Shown in pieces: positions 45,096-53,699 of a DNA stretch of 64,000 nt. A model generated the notes under the pieces. The model did not search any database, was not told the origin of the DNA, and was given only the letters and a program-made list of their open reading frames with translations. A program made the position numbers and the translations under genes. How positions within the stretch are numbered: the stretch's first letter is position 1; every line of letters starts with the position of its first letter. The DNA comes from Clostridium carboxidivorans P7. GTDB lineage: Bacteria; Bacillota; Clostridia; Clostridiales; Clostridiaceae. The stretch spans positions 5,394,001 to 5,458,000 of the forward strand of contig NZ_CP011803.1 of the NCBI RefSeq assembly GCF_001038625.1, in the 5' to 3' direction.

Positions 45096-45668
45096 ATGAT
45101 GAAAAATTTAGGTCCAAACGTTTTTTCGTATGGTTATCCAGTGCCGGTTTTAATGGTTGGCACTTATAATGATGATGGAACAGTCAACGTGATGAATTTG
45201 CATGAGTGTACAAGGACGAATGCCGGTGATCTCGCATTATGTATTGGTCCACGTAGTAAGACACATGAGAACATTGAAAAGAGACGAGCATTTACTGTTG
45301 CACTGGTTAATCAGAATTTGATAAAGGAAGTGGATTACTTTGGAATTGTAACCGGCCATAGAGTTCCTGATAAATTTGCAAAAACAGGCTTGAAGGCTGT
45401 AAAGAGTGAACGCGTCAATGCCCCTATCATCGAAGGCAGTCCACTAGTCATCGAATGCGAACTCATAGAGGTTGTAAGAGGAAATAATTTCACTACTGTA
45501 CTTGCCAGGATTGTCAATGTAGCGGCAGATGAGTCAGTGTTAGATAAAACCGGCATAATTGATGCCAAGAAAACAGGAATGTTATTTTTTGATTCGTTCA
45601 GCAACAGCTATTTTTCATTAGGTGAGAAAGTCGGAAATGCATGGGGCGAAGGAAAAAAGTATATGTAA
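45096..45668 (+). CDS. Flavin reductase family protein, paralogue
   Basis: 190 aa from the ATG at 45096, nine bases after AGGAGG. An in-frame TTG upstream overlaps that site. Same split-barrel pattern: PVPVLMVGTYNDDGTVNVM, SKTHENIEKRRAFTVALVN, GIVTGHRVPDKFAKTGL, SYFSLGEKVGNAWG. Probably acts with its neighbour as a redox pair or heterodimer. The substrate is not predictable from sequence. Confidence 0.88.
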   Translation: MMKNLGPNVFSYGYPVPVLMVGTYNDDGTVNVMNLHECTRTNAGDLALCIGPRSKTHENIEKRRAFTVALVNQNLIKEVDYFGIVTGHRVPDKFAKTGLKAVKSERVNAPIIEGSPLVIECELIEVVRGNNFTTVLARIVNVAADESVLDKTGIIDAKKTGMLFFDSFSNSYFSLGEKVGNAWGEGKKYM

Positions 45669-45876
45669 ATTCTTGCCATACCTGCACACTGGTACACACA
45701 CGGAATATAAGTCGATGTTAGATATAACAAAAAATCGATGCCAGGAAAATCAGTTTGTAGGGATATAATGGATATTGTTTTGATATGTTTCCTAAACGAG
45801 GAAATCTAAAAACATCAACGCTGTTATGTCGAGCCAAATAGTAATGAATTTTATGGTATTTTTGCGACATTCCCTG

Positions 45877-45951
45877 CAAAGGTATTGATGCAATCACATA
45901 TATGTTTAATTTAAGTAGGTTGGTGAGTTAATTACTAGCCTTTTTATTTAT
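45877..45951 (+). repeat. Duplicated tail of the phage regulator gene
   Basis: AAAGGTATTGATG, TATGTTTAATTTAAGTAGG and the GTTGGTGAGTTAATT terminator match the last 75 bp of the regulator gene at 36299-36778. No start or upstream coding part is present. It forms the right boundary of the 9.1 kb insertion. Confidence 0.75.
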
Positions 45952-46068
45952 ATACAAATTTTAAAAATGAGCTCTGTTTTAAATAAGTGTTAATATTATG
46001 TATAATAAGAATATATGGTATTAAACAATCGTTTTAAATTGTAATATATAGGAGGTGCAATTGAAAAA

Positions 46069-46338
46069 GTGATAGGTAGATGGGATCAAAAACAAACAGA
46101 TGAGAAAGTTCTGTATGTACTTAGCAGTATTTGTTCTATAAGCATAATAGTATTGGTATGTATGCAGATTTTAGGTGTTTGGAAAACTGCAATAAATGTA
46201 TTTGAGCCATTGCTGGGTGTGTTAATGCTAATTCAAACTATTCAGAATTGGAAGAAAAATAAATCGGTTGCTAAAATTAGTTTATGTGCTGCAATAATTA
46301 TTTTTGGATTTTCAATTTTTGTATTTGTGATAAGATAA
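46069..46338 (+). CDS. Small integral membrane protein, 89 aa
   Basis: Three hydrophobic segments at about 17-35, 41-56 and 66-88, with a charged cytoplasmic loop (NWKKNKSVA) between the last two. GTG start; AGGAGG lies 13 bp upstream, longer than ideal. Function unknown. It is followed directly by a strong terminator, so it is a single-gene unit. Confidence 0.65.
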   Translation: MIGRWDQKQTDEKVLYVLSSICSISIIVLVCMQILGVWKTAINVFEPLLGVLMLIQTIQNWKKNKSVAKISLCAAIIIFGFSIFVFVIR

Positions 46339-46377
46339 AGTCAAGTACCCCTAGCTTGGCTGGTGGTACTTGACTTT
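46337..46377 (+). terminator. Strong terminator after membrane protein gene
   Basis: 13 bp stem AAAGTCAAGTACC / GGTACTTGACTTT beginning at the stop codon. The U-tract is poor on this strand; AAAG on the other side could serve transcription coming leftward. Confidence 0.6.
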
Positions 46378-46493
46378 AAGGCTATGTTAAAGAATAGTGT
46401 TCATAATAAAACATTTTTTAAGTGAACTTATTAAAAAATTCTCTTATTTCCATTTCGTGAATATTATTACCAATTAAAAATCTATCTTGTGAT

Positions 46494-46997
46494 TTATGCC
46501 GGTTCATGTTTATCAATGATATACCATCCAGTTTCCGTTTTCTTAACAGTAAATGTTATTGGTACATTCCAGGAACCTCCGACTGCTTTATTTTGAGAAT
46601 CCTTTATGCTAACTGAATATGTCATTTTCACATAAATTATATCTTTTTTTACACTTTGTGAATCTTCCTTTAGACTAAAGTCTACCTTGAAAGGCTTTTT
46701 ATATTCAGGATTATTTACTGGATAAGCATTATAAATATTAGTCCTTTTAAAAACATCTTCTGACATATGCTTTGACAATTCATCAGAATATCCTTTATCA
46801 GTAAGAAATGCTTCCTTGACCGTATTATAGATGTCAATTTTTTTATTGCTGCTGCTTGTTTTGCTTATTCCGCAAGATGTAAGTATAAGCATGAATGCAA
46901 TTAACATAATTAAATATCTTATACACGACTTTTTAATAACAATCACATCCTTTAACTTATGAATAAATATATTTGTAATTTTATACAAATTAATCAT
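46494..46997 (-). CDS. Putative lipoprotein
   Basis: 167 aa as an open frame, though translation may begin at one of the later codons (V or M) near the AAAGGATG at 46950. Signal sequence with lipobox LILTSCGIS, so lipid-anchored outside the membrane. The mature part ends in a small beta-rich domain (IIYVKMTYSVSIKDSQNKAVGG, ITFTVKKTETGWYIIDKHEP) like NTF2-like or DUF4878-type lipoproteins. A decayed part copy lies at 36794-36960. Confidence 0.75.
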   Translation of the reverse strand: MINLYKITNIFIHKLKDVIVIKKSCIRYLIMLIAFMLILTSCGISKTSSSNKKIDIYNTVKEAFLTDKGYSDELSKHMSEDVFKRTNIYNAYPVNNPEYKKPFKVDFSLKEDSQSVKKDIIYVKMTYSVSIKDSQNKAVGGSWNVPITFTVKKTETGWYIIDKHEPA

Positions 46998-47401
46998 TTA
47001 TTTAATTATACATAAAATGAATACAAAATTACAAACACTTTACATAAGTTAAACATAAATTGCCTTTCTAACACTATAATCCTTTAATTTTGTATCAATA
47101 TGGGATGTGTGAGATCGTACCAAGAGGTTTTTGCTTTTTATAGTATCCTTTTCTATGTTAAAGATTTCAAGCCACTTAAACCAATATATTAAGTGTTACT
47201 AAAAACTGTAATCTAATGAACAATAGTAAATTATGACGACGTAACTAGATTACAGTATTAGAATTAAGAATGCTGAAATGTACCATAAGTAAATAATATT
47301 ATTACTAAAGTTAGATAACAAAACACTTCATTTTACTATTAAAAATAATGTAGATATACTGATAGTGTGTTTATCTAGTTGAACTACCTAAATATAGAGT
47401 T
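46998..47401. other. Intergenic region
   Basis: About 400 bp, AT-rich. It includes the lipoprotein promoter side and a hairpin TACCTAAATATAGAG..TATTTAGGTGG near 47385-47412 that spans the end of the WYL regulator gene and could terminate it. No gene is seen. Confidence 0.4.
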
Positions 47402-48343
47402 TTATTTAGGTGGTTTTTTGTATATACTCAATAGTTTTTCTATTCTTTTTATAATCTCAACTCTAACATGCTCAGGTTCTAAGCATTCACATTTATCACC
47501 AAAGCGAAGAATTATATTATAAAAATAATCGTCTTCAACAAAAGGAAAATAAGCTATATATTTATTATCTTTATAAAGAGTAATATTATCTTTACCACAG
47601 AATTCAAGCATAATATCTAAAAGTGATTCGTGAATAAGAAGTTTAAGAGTAATAGTTTCTCTATCAGTTTTAAAATAGATGTCCTGTGAATCGTAATCAA
47701 ACTCTCTGGGAATAAAGGTTTCTTCAAGAACTTTAAGTGAAGATATGTTAGAAACTTCAAAAATTCTAAAATCTTCTCTCAAGGTACAGTAGCCTTGTAT
47801 ATACCAGCTTGAATTTTTTAATACCAACCTATAGGGTTCTATTTTTCTTTCGCTCTTTTGTCCTAGACGATCAAAGTATTTAAAAGAAATAAAACTATTT
47901 TTATTGATGGCAGTTTTGATTTTTTTTAGGCTTAACTGTATTCTTTTATTGCCAAACCAAGGTGTATGATCAATTTTAATTCGATTTGTTTTTTTCTCAA
48001 CTTGTTGAAGTTCATCTTTAGGAACTAATCCCTTAAGTTTTGCCATAGTATTAAGAAGCTCTTGATTAGAAATAGTTGAATGAATACTTTTAAGACCAAT
48101 CAATAATTCAGTAATGTCTGAAAGAGTAAAAAGTTTTTTCTCTATTTTATATTTTTCCATTATACCAATACCACCATTTGCACCACGATAAGTAATTATA
48201 GGAATACCAGCTTGATTTATCGTGTCTATATCTCTATAAATTGTTCTAAGATTTACTTCAAACATTTTTGCTAGTTCAGGTGCACTAATTTTTTTTCGTT
48301 CAAGCAATATCATAATAATGGATACTAATCTATCTATTTTCAA
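47402..48343 (-). CDS. WYL-domain transcriptional regulator
   Basis: 313 aa. N-terminal DeoR-type HTH (LLERKKISAPELAKMFEVNLRTIYRDIDTINQAGIPI), middle WYL domain (ISFKYFDRLGQKSERKIEPYRLVLKNSSWYIQGYC) and C-terminal extension. WYL proteins bind nucleotide or nucleic-acid ligands. Divergent from the MBL-fold gene, which it likely controls. Confidence 0.9.
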   Translation of the reverse strand: MKIDRLVSIIMILLERKKISAPELAKMFEVNLRTIYRDIDTINQAGIPIITYRGANGGIGIMEKYKIEKKLFTLSDITELLIGLKSIHSTISNQELLNTMAKLKGLVPKDELQQVEKKTNRIKIDHTPWFGNKRIQLSLKKIKTAINKNSFISFKYFDRLGQKSERKIEPYRLVLKNSSWYIQGYCTLREDFRIFEVSNISSLKVLEETFIPREFDYDSQDIYFKTDRETITLKLLIHESLLDIMLEFCGKDNITLYKDNKYIAYFPFVEDDYFYNIILRFGDKCECLEPEHVRVEIIKRIEKLLSIYKKPPK

Positions 48344-48450
48344 AATTATTCACCTCAAAATTTATTTTATTTAATAATATAATCATGACATAATGTTGTC
48401 AACATTAGTGGGTTAAAATAAGTTTATAAAAAAGAAAGGAGAAATTTAAA

Positions 48451-49089
48451 ATGATAGAAATAAGCAAAGATTTATATCAATCTTCTGCACATATTCCATT
48501 TATGCACTTTACACTTCATCAATATTTACTTTTAACAGAGGAGCCAGTACTAGTATCTACAGGTACTATGCAGCAGGCGGAACAAGTATTACCAGAAATT
48601 AAGAAATTATTAAATGGGAAAGAACTAAAATATATTCTTTTTCCACATATAGAATCTGATGAATGTGGTGGATTACCAGTATTTCTTAAGGAATATCCAA
48701 ATGTAATCACAGTATGTTCAGAACTTAGTGCTCGTGAATTATCAGGATTTGGTTATAAAGGAGAAATTCAATCAAAAAAACACGGAGAATTATTAACTGG
48801 AAATGGTTTTTTATTTAAATTTATTGACTATCCATCTGAAGTACATCTTCAAAATGGTGTTGTTTTTTATGAAGAAACTAGGAAAATATTTTTCAGCAGT
48901 GATTTAATGTTGAGATTCGGTGATGCCATTGGTCAAACAATTGATAGTAGCTGGAAAGAAGAAGTAGGAGCAATAAACATTGAGCGAATTCCAAATGAAA
49001 ATCAGTTAGAAACATTAAAAAATAGTTTATTAGAAATAGAACCTAAGTTTATAGCTGTAGGGCATGGATTTTGTGTAAACTGTAAATGA
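48451..49089 (+). CDS. MBL-fold protein of the oxygen-binding diiron type
   Basis: 212 aa, beta-lactamase fold without a flavodoxin domain. Metal motif HIESDECGG near 68 corresponds to HxExDH of diiron flavoproteins, but the final His is replaced by Glu. Later ligands are in FFSSDLMLRFG and VGHGFC. It may sense or reduce oxygen or NO, or may have lost one metal. AAAGGAG precedes ATG. Pairs with the divergent WYL regulator. Confidence 0.75.
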   Translation: MIEISKDLYQSSAHIPFMHFTLHQYLLLTEEPVLVSTGTMQQAEQVLPEIKKLLNGKELKYILFPHIESDECGGLPVFLKEYPNVITVCSELSARELSGFGYKGEIQSKKHGELLTGNGFLFKFIDYPSEVHLQNGVVFYEETRKIFFSSDLMLRFGDAIGQTIDSSWKEEVGAINIERIPNENQLETLKNSLLEIEPKFIAVGHGFCVNCK

Positions 49090-49133
49090 TGTATAAAAAA
49101 TTATAATAGATATGGATTTAGAAAGGGTATGTT

Positions 49134-49874
49134 ATGGATAAAAATAGTTTTAAGTTTAGTGAACCTCTTGTAGAAGGTGTAATTGTAAAAAGAAAAGGTC
49201 AATTTACTATGATTTGTGAGATTAATGGGGAAATTAACAATTGCCATTGTCCAACAACAGGAAGAGTGGGTAATCTAGATCTAAGTGGTCTGCCATGTTT
49301 ACTTTCAAAAAGCAGTGATCCTAAACGAAAAACACCATACACAGTGGAGGCAGTATCTTTGAATCGTCTAGAAGACTTTAATAAGTCATGGATTGGTATT
49401 AATCAAAATGCAGCAAATCGTTATGTAGAGCACTATCTTGTAAATGGAGGCTTTAAAGATATGGTTGGAGCAGGAAATGAGGTATTAAGAGAACAAGTTC
49501 TTGGTATATCTAAACTTGATTTTCTTGTAGGAAACACCTACCTTGAAGTAAAGACTCCTCTTCAACATTTGCAGGTTGAATATCCAGATTATATAAAAAC
49601 AAAAAAAGCTACTCCATTTAGTTCAACTGATAGATTCGTAAAACACATAACAGAATTGGGAAAGAGCCTTCAAAACCACCAAAGAGCTATCCTTTTAACA
49701 TGCTTTATTTATAATAATCCTGGTTTTGAGATAATTGAAAAAAGTACTAACTATGAAGAAGTAAGAGCAGCAGTAGATAAAAGTATTACATTAGGTGTTG
49801 AGATGTGGCAGGCTAATTTTGAAATTCAGCCAGAAGGTGTTCGATTAGTACGATATTTTAAGAGAGAAGTTTAA
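49134..49874 (+). CDS. sfsA: SfsA family DNA/RNA-binding nuclease-like protein
   Basis: 246 aa, normal length for the family. N-terminal OB-like part (GVIVKRKGQFTMICEINGEINNCHCPTTGRVGNL), then the PD-(D/E)xK-like core DFLVGNTYLEVKTPLQHL and HxxxLxxL-HQRAILLTCF. Named after sugar fermentation stimulation; the biochemical role is nucleic-acid binding or cleavage. Starts 44 bp after the MBL gene and may be co-transcribed. Confidence 0.9.
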   Translation: MDKNSFKFSEPLVEGVIVKRKGQFTMICEINGEINNCHCPTTGRVGNLDLSGLPCLLSKSSDPKRKTPYTVEAVSLNRLEDFNKSWIGINQNAANRYVEHYLVNGGFKDMVGAGNEVLREQVLGISKLDFLVGNTYLEVKTPLQHLQVEYPDYIKTKKATPFSSTDRFVKHITELGKSLQNHQRAILLTCFIYNNPGFEIIEKSTNYEEVRAAVDKSITLGVEMWQANFEIQPEGVRLVRYFKREV

Positions 49875-49954
49875 AATAAACAAAAAATAATTTTCTGTTT
49901 TTTTCATAAGACTGACTATTCTGTTGAAATGAAGTACTTTTTTATGTATCTAAC

Positions 49955-50275
49955 CTGAAGCAAAGTTAATTCGGAATTTTCTTATATTGAGCATTATAGG
50001 TGTGCAATCCTATCTACAATTTTTTAGGTTATATTTCAACACTATATTAAAACAGAGCCTAAAAATAAAAAGTTAGTAGTGTGTAGGCAGCGGTTAGAAG
50101 AAAGACCGAGGTTGTCTATTGAATGTATCGTAAAAACAATGCTATAATGTAAACTGTAGAAAGTTATAAATAGAGAAAAACAGCCTTGAGAGATAAAACT
50201 CTCGAGGCTTTTTTAGTACAAAAAATTAAGGCTTCAGACTTATGTTCTGAGGCTTTTGCTATTGTTGGAGGAATT
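49955..50275 (+). repeat. Repeat unit A with small-RNA-like promoter and terminator
   Basis: First of three copies (others 52574-52885 and 57396-57584). Contains AGTTAATTCGGAATTTTC and TTAAAACAGAGCCTAAAAAT, then a promoter and terminator described under the ncRNA entry, and finally a second hairpin (GGCTTCAGA / TCTGAGGCT). Fills the gap between sfsA and the HxlR gene. Confidence 0.7.
50119..50214 (+). ncRNA. Putative small RNA, copy A
   Basis: -35 TTGAAT (50119-50124), 18 bp spacer, -10 TATAAT (50143-50148), then about 33 bases and a perfect terminator AGCCTTGAGAG / CTCTCGAGGCT with T run ending near 50214. The predicted transcript is about 60 nt from near 50155. No open frame. The same arrangement in all three copies, with terminator pairing preserved by wobble changes, supports function. 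Confidence 0.5.
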
Positions 50276-50404
50276 AAATACTCTTATTAATCTGATTTTT
50301 GACTATATGAAAAAACTTGCCGAAGTAAATTCTTTTGAAATTATAGAACAAAATACTTTTGTTAGTTTGTTAAATAATCTTTTTTCATAAAAAGTTATGG
50401 ATTC

Positions 50405-50725
50405 TTATTCTAAATTGCACTCTCCCCATTCATACATACTTTGAAGGATTGGCACAAACTGCTGACCAAGATTTGTTAAAGAATATTCTACTCTTGGTGG
50501 AACCTCCTTATAAACTTCACGATGTAATAATCCATCACTTTCTAATTCCCTGAGTTGTTTTGTTAGCATGGACTGTGTAATATCCGGAAAAATACGTTTT
50601 ATCTCTCCAAATCTTCTTGTTTCTGCGGAAATATACCATAAAAGTGACAATTTCCACTTTCCACCAACAATTCTTTGTACTTTGTTTAGTCCACAATTAC
50701 ACGAAAATTTCTTGCTTTGGTTCAT
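50405..50725 (-). CDS. HxlR-family transcriptional regulator
   Basis: 106 aa winged-helix protein: CGLNKVQRIVGGKWKLSLLWYIS, RRFGEIKRIFPDITQSMLTKQLRELESDGLLHREVYKEVPPRVEYSLT is the full HxlR signature. An N-terminal cysteine pair (CNCG) may sense redox or electrophiles. AAGGAG upstream of ATG. Divergent from a NifU-like gene and two FMN reductases, which are probable targets. Confidence 0.93.
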   Translation of the reverse strand: MNQSKKFSCNCGLNKVQRIVGGKWKLSLLWYISAETRRFGEIKRIFPDITQSMLTKQLRELESDGLLHREVYKEVPPRVEYSLTNLGQQFVPILQSMYEWGECNLE

Positions 50726-50906
50726 ATTTTTATCTCCTTAAATATATATTATGCTCTTAAAAGACTGTAAAACCCCATTAGTATTATTTTTGATAGTATG
50801 TTCTAAAAATAATAGTACTTGTTTAAAATAAGATATTCCAATAAACTAAGTATAGCAGATTTAGAAAGAACAATCATTACAAAATTTTGAAAAGGGAGAT
50901 ATAAAG

Positions 50907-51128
50907 ATGAAAGAATTAATAATGAAATCATTAAATAAAATTAGACCAATGCTGCAAAGAGATGGTGGAGATGTTGAACTAGTTGATGTTAGCAGTGATG
51001 GAATTGTAAGTGTAAAAATGCAAGGTGCTTGTGGAAATTGTCCAGGAGCAATGATGACAATAAAAGGAGTTATAGAAGCAACATTAAAGGAAGAGGTTCC
51101 GGGGGTTAAGGAAGTTATAGGAGTTTAA
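50907..51128 (+). CDS. NifU-like iron-sulfur scaffold domain protein
   Basis: 73 aa, the NifU C-terminal domain alone: LNKIRPMLQRDGGDVELVDV and GACGNCPGAMMTIKGVIEATLKEEVPGVKEV, with the CxxC that carries a labile Fe-S cluster. GGGAG before ATG. Likely supplies clusters to redox proteins such as the neighbouring flavoproteins. Confidence 0.93.
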   Translation: MKELIMKSLNKIRPMLQRDGGDVELVDVSSDGIVSVKMQGACGNCPGAMMTIKGVIEATLKEEVPGVKEVIGV

Positions 51129-51252
51129 AAATAAATAAATTTAATGCATTGGTATAAGTAAAAGAAAAGAATATTAATATAATTTTAAACAGTTATGTGA
51201 AGAAAAATAATAATAAAACTAAGAAAACAATATGAGAAGGAGATATTTAATT

Positions 51253-51894
51253 ATGAAAGCAATTGCGATAAATGGCAGCCCTAGAAAGGGTTGGAATACG
51301 GAAAAATTATTAAAAGAGGCTTTGAGAGGTGCTGAATCTGTTGGTGCTGAAACTAAATTAGTGCAGTTATATGATTTAAAATACACTGGTTGTAAAAGTT
51401 GTTTTGGATGCAAAAGAAAGGGTATGGAATCTTTCCACTGCAGCTTAAAAGATGAACTTACTCCTGTATTAGAAGAAATCTTTGAGGCAGATGCAGTATT
51501 CTTAGGATCACCAATTTATTTTGGAGATCTCACAGGGCAAATGGTAAGTTTTTTAGAAAGACTGGAATTTCCACTTTGTTCGTATGATGATTACAGCAAA
51601 CAATTATTTGATGGAAAAGTCAATGTTGCATTCTTCCATACAATGAATGCACCAAAAGAATATTATAAAAATGCCATGGAAAAACCTTTAGAAATGCGTT
51701 CTTCTGAACTGTTGAAGCGCCTTGGAGGAAGCGTAGAAGTTTATGCAAGCTGTGACACATATCAGTTTAATGATTATTCAAAATATCATTCTGGTATGTT
51801 TGATGAGGCACACAAGAGAAAAGTTAGAGAAAATCAGTTTCCTAAAGATATGGAAGCAGCATATGAAATTGGTCGTAAGCTTATGAGCAAATAG
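51253..51894 (+). CDS. NADPH-dependent FMN reductase family flavoprotein
   Basis: 213 aa from the ATG at 51253 (AAGGAGA upstream; an in-frame ATG 21 bp earlier covers that site). Flavodoxin-like fold: AIAINGSPRKGWNTEKLLKEA, cysteine cluster CKSCFGCKRKG, FLGSPIYFGDLTGQMVSFLERL. Iron-sulfur-flavoprotein type. Follows the NifU-like gene. Confidence 0.9.
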   Translation: MKAIAINGSPRKGWNTEKLLKEALRGAESVGAETKLVQLYDLKYTGCKSCFGCKRKGMESFHCSLKDELTPVLEEIFEADAVFLGSPIYFGDLTGQMVSFLERLEFPLCSYDDYSKQLFDGKVNVAFFHTMNAPKEYYKNAMEKPLEMRSSELLKRLGGSVEVYASCDTYQFNDYSKYHSGMFDEAHKRKVRENQFPKDMEAAYEIGRKLMSK

Positions 51895-51993
51895 GAAGGT
51901 TTAAAATCCAGCAAAACGATTTAGGCATTTGATGAACAAGTTAACATTAAAATCATGGGTTAATAGCCTAAATTTGCAAGGAGAATTTTTAAG

Positions 51994-52536
51994 ATGAAAG
52001 TATTAGTATTAACAGGTAGTCCACATAAGAAGGGAACGTCATCTTTGCTAGCTGATGAATTTATTCGTGGAGCAAAGGAAAGTGGAAATGAAGTGAGCAG
52101 ATTTGATGCAGCATTTGAGGATGTACATCCTTGTATTGGCTGTGGGAAATGTGAGAATGGAAAGAATTCTTGTGTATTTAAGGATGATATTAACAAATTA
52201 AACCCGCTGCTTTTGGAAGCAGACAGAATTGTGTTTGTTTCGCCAGTCTATAGTTGGGGATTAACAGCGCAGTTAAAGGCTGTTATTGATCGAGCATTCA
52301 TGCTAAATGCATTTTCTATTCAGAAGAATAAAAAAGCAATGTTGATGGTCACATGCGCATCAGGAGAAGAATGGATAACAGATCCCGTTGAGGCACAATA
52401 TAACAATATTTTGAAGTTCATGGAATGGGAAGATGCCGGAAGAATTTTAGCAAGAGGTTGCGCTGCAAGACCAGATATTGAAGTTACAGATTTCCCAAGA
52501 CTTGCTTATGAAGCAGGAAAAAATATTGCAAAGTAG
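51994..52536 (+). CDS. NAD(P)H-dependent flavodoxin-fold oxidoreductase
   Basis: 180 aa. VLVLTGSPHKKGTSSLLADEF, HPCIGCGKCENGKNSCVFKDD, RIVFVSPVYSWGLTAQLKAVIDR. It resembles the proteins at 35176 and 51253 but is not a recent duplicate. AAGGAGA before ATG. Third redox gene of the HxlR-linked group. Confidence 0.9.
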   Translation: MKVLVLTGSPHKKGTSSLLADEFIRGAKESGNEVSRFDAAFEDVHPCIGCGKCENGKNSCVFKDDINKLNPLLLEADRIVFVSPVYSWGLTAQLKAVIDRAFMLNAFSIQKNKKAMLMVTCASGEEWITDPVEAQYNNILKFMEWEDAGRILARGCAARPDIEVTDFPRLAYEAGKNIAK

Positions 52537-52573
52537 ATGGAGGTAAGGGCATATTTTAGCTTTAAATCAATGG

Positions 52574-52885
52574 ATCTGAGTCAAAGTTAATTCGGAATTT
52601 TCTTATATTGAGCATTATAGCTGGACAATCCTATCTGTAATTTTTTAAGTTATATTTCAACACTATATTAAAACAGAGCCTAAAAATGAAAAGTCAGTAG
52701 TGTGTAAGGCAACGGTTAGAAGAAGGACTAAGGGTCTCCATTGAATGTATCATAAAAAACATGTTATAACGTAAACTGTAGAAAGTTATAAATAGAGAAA
52801 AACAGCCTTGAGAGATAAAACTCTTGGGGCTTTTTTAGTACAAAAAATTAAAGCTTCAGACTTATGTTCTGGGACTTTTGATTAT
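52574..52885 (+). repeat. Repeat unit B with small-RNA-like core
   Basis: Second copy of the unit at 49955-50275. It keeps AGTTAATTCGGAATTTTC, the TTGAAT box at 52741, a TATAAC -10 box near 52764, and the terminator AGCCTTGAGAG / CTCTTGGGGCT, still fully pairable through G-T pairs, ending near 52836. Followed by the same second hairpin. Confidence 0.65.
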
Positions 52886-52889
52886 TGTT

Positions 52890-52932
52890 GGAGGAAAACT
52901 CACCTTCATTGTCCTCTGTCAAATGTCCTCTC
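52890..52932 (-). repeat. Solo end of GAGGACAATGAAGG-type element
   Basis: Read leftward gives GAGAGGACATTTGACAGAGG then ACAATGAAGGTGAG, matching 4030-4060 and both termini of the element at 34731-34925. Only one end is present, next to repeat unit B. Confidence 0.5.
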
Positions 52933-52961
52933 AAATAAGATTATATTATTACTTTTATAGT

Positions 52962-53060
52962 ATGGATACACTTTATTTTTTATTGCAATAAAATAAAGTT
53001 TGATATTTTTAAGTATGTTATAATTTACTAAAAGATAAATAATAATTTGAAAGGAAAAAA
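52962..53060 (+). promoter_or_regulatory. Upstream region shared by two GNAT genes
   Basis: TGGATACACTTTATTTTTTA, TGCAATAAAATAAAGTTTGA and ATGTTATAATTTA recur almost unchanged at about 62376-62450 before another GNAT gene. TTGATA and TATAAT boxes are included. It is either a shared promoter cassette or a boundary repeat. Confidence 0.55.
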
Positions 53061-53063
53061 AAC

Positions 53064-53522
53064 ATGAAAATAGTCGATGGAAGAATATATTTACCAGAAA
53101 TCAAAGGTTTAATTGTTGAATATACAAAATCACTTAATCGAGATTTGACTTTTCAACATTTGAAAGAAGAATTAAATGATTTGGAAGCCAAATATACGAA
53201 GCCTAATGGAGAAGTTTTAGCAGCTATTTCTGATGAAGGAAATGTAGTTGGTTGTGTTGCATTTCATAAGCATACTAATAAGCGTTGCGAAATGAAAAGA
53301 TTATATGTGAAACCAAATTATAGAAAATTAGAAATTGGTCGGGAGCTAATAAAAGATATAATTGAATTAGCTTCCAAAGATGGCTTTGAAGAAATGGTAT
53401 TAGATACTCTAAAGCCCTTAAAGAGTGCTATTCATTTATATAAAAAATTCGGCTTTCAAGAAATTCCAGCATATTATGATAATCCAATGGATGATGTTAT
53501 ATATATGAGATTAGTTTTATAA
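53064..53522 (+). CDS. GNAT-family N-acetyltransferase
   Basis: 152 aa. Acetyl-CoA binding core RLYVKPNYRKLEIGRELIKDIIELA (RxxxIGxxL form of Q/RxxGxG/A) and the C-terminal KFGFQEIPAYY, typical of amino-group acetyltransferases. The substrate is unknown. AAAGGAAA before ATG. The sequence after the stop (AATTCCAATTTAAAGTTAAG) is also found after the GNAT gene ending at 63068. Confidence 0.9.
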   Translation: MKIVDGRIYLPEIKGLIVEYTKSLNRDLTFQHLKEELNDLEAKYTKPNGEVLAAISDEGNVVGCVAFHKHTNKRCEMKRLYVKPNYRKLEIGRELIKDIIELASKDGFEEMVLDTLKPLKSAIHLYKKFGFQEIPAYYDNPMDDVIYMRLVL

Positions 53523-53569
53523 ATTCCAATTTAAAGTTAAGTATTATAAATAGTAAATTTAGTGGTAAT

Positions 53570-53680
53570 GATTAAGGAAGCTTTGGACAAACTTATTAGA
53601 TGTAGTCATGGAGTATTCCTCTAGGTTCACAGTCGATAATCTTTCCAAAGCAAAAATAATAATTGATTAAAAAGCAATTC
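53570..53680 (+). repeat. Imperfect-hairpin repeat, copy II
   Basis: Core 53580-53651: outer stem GCTTTGGA / TCCAAAGC, inner TGGAG / CTCTA (G-T pair replacing G-C of copy I), with the conserved TAGTCATGGAGTATTCCTCT between. The core ends about 50 bp before the WYL regulator start, so here it could act as a 5' leader. Confidence 0.65.
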
Positions 53681-53699
53681 TAGGGAAGTGGGGCGCATT

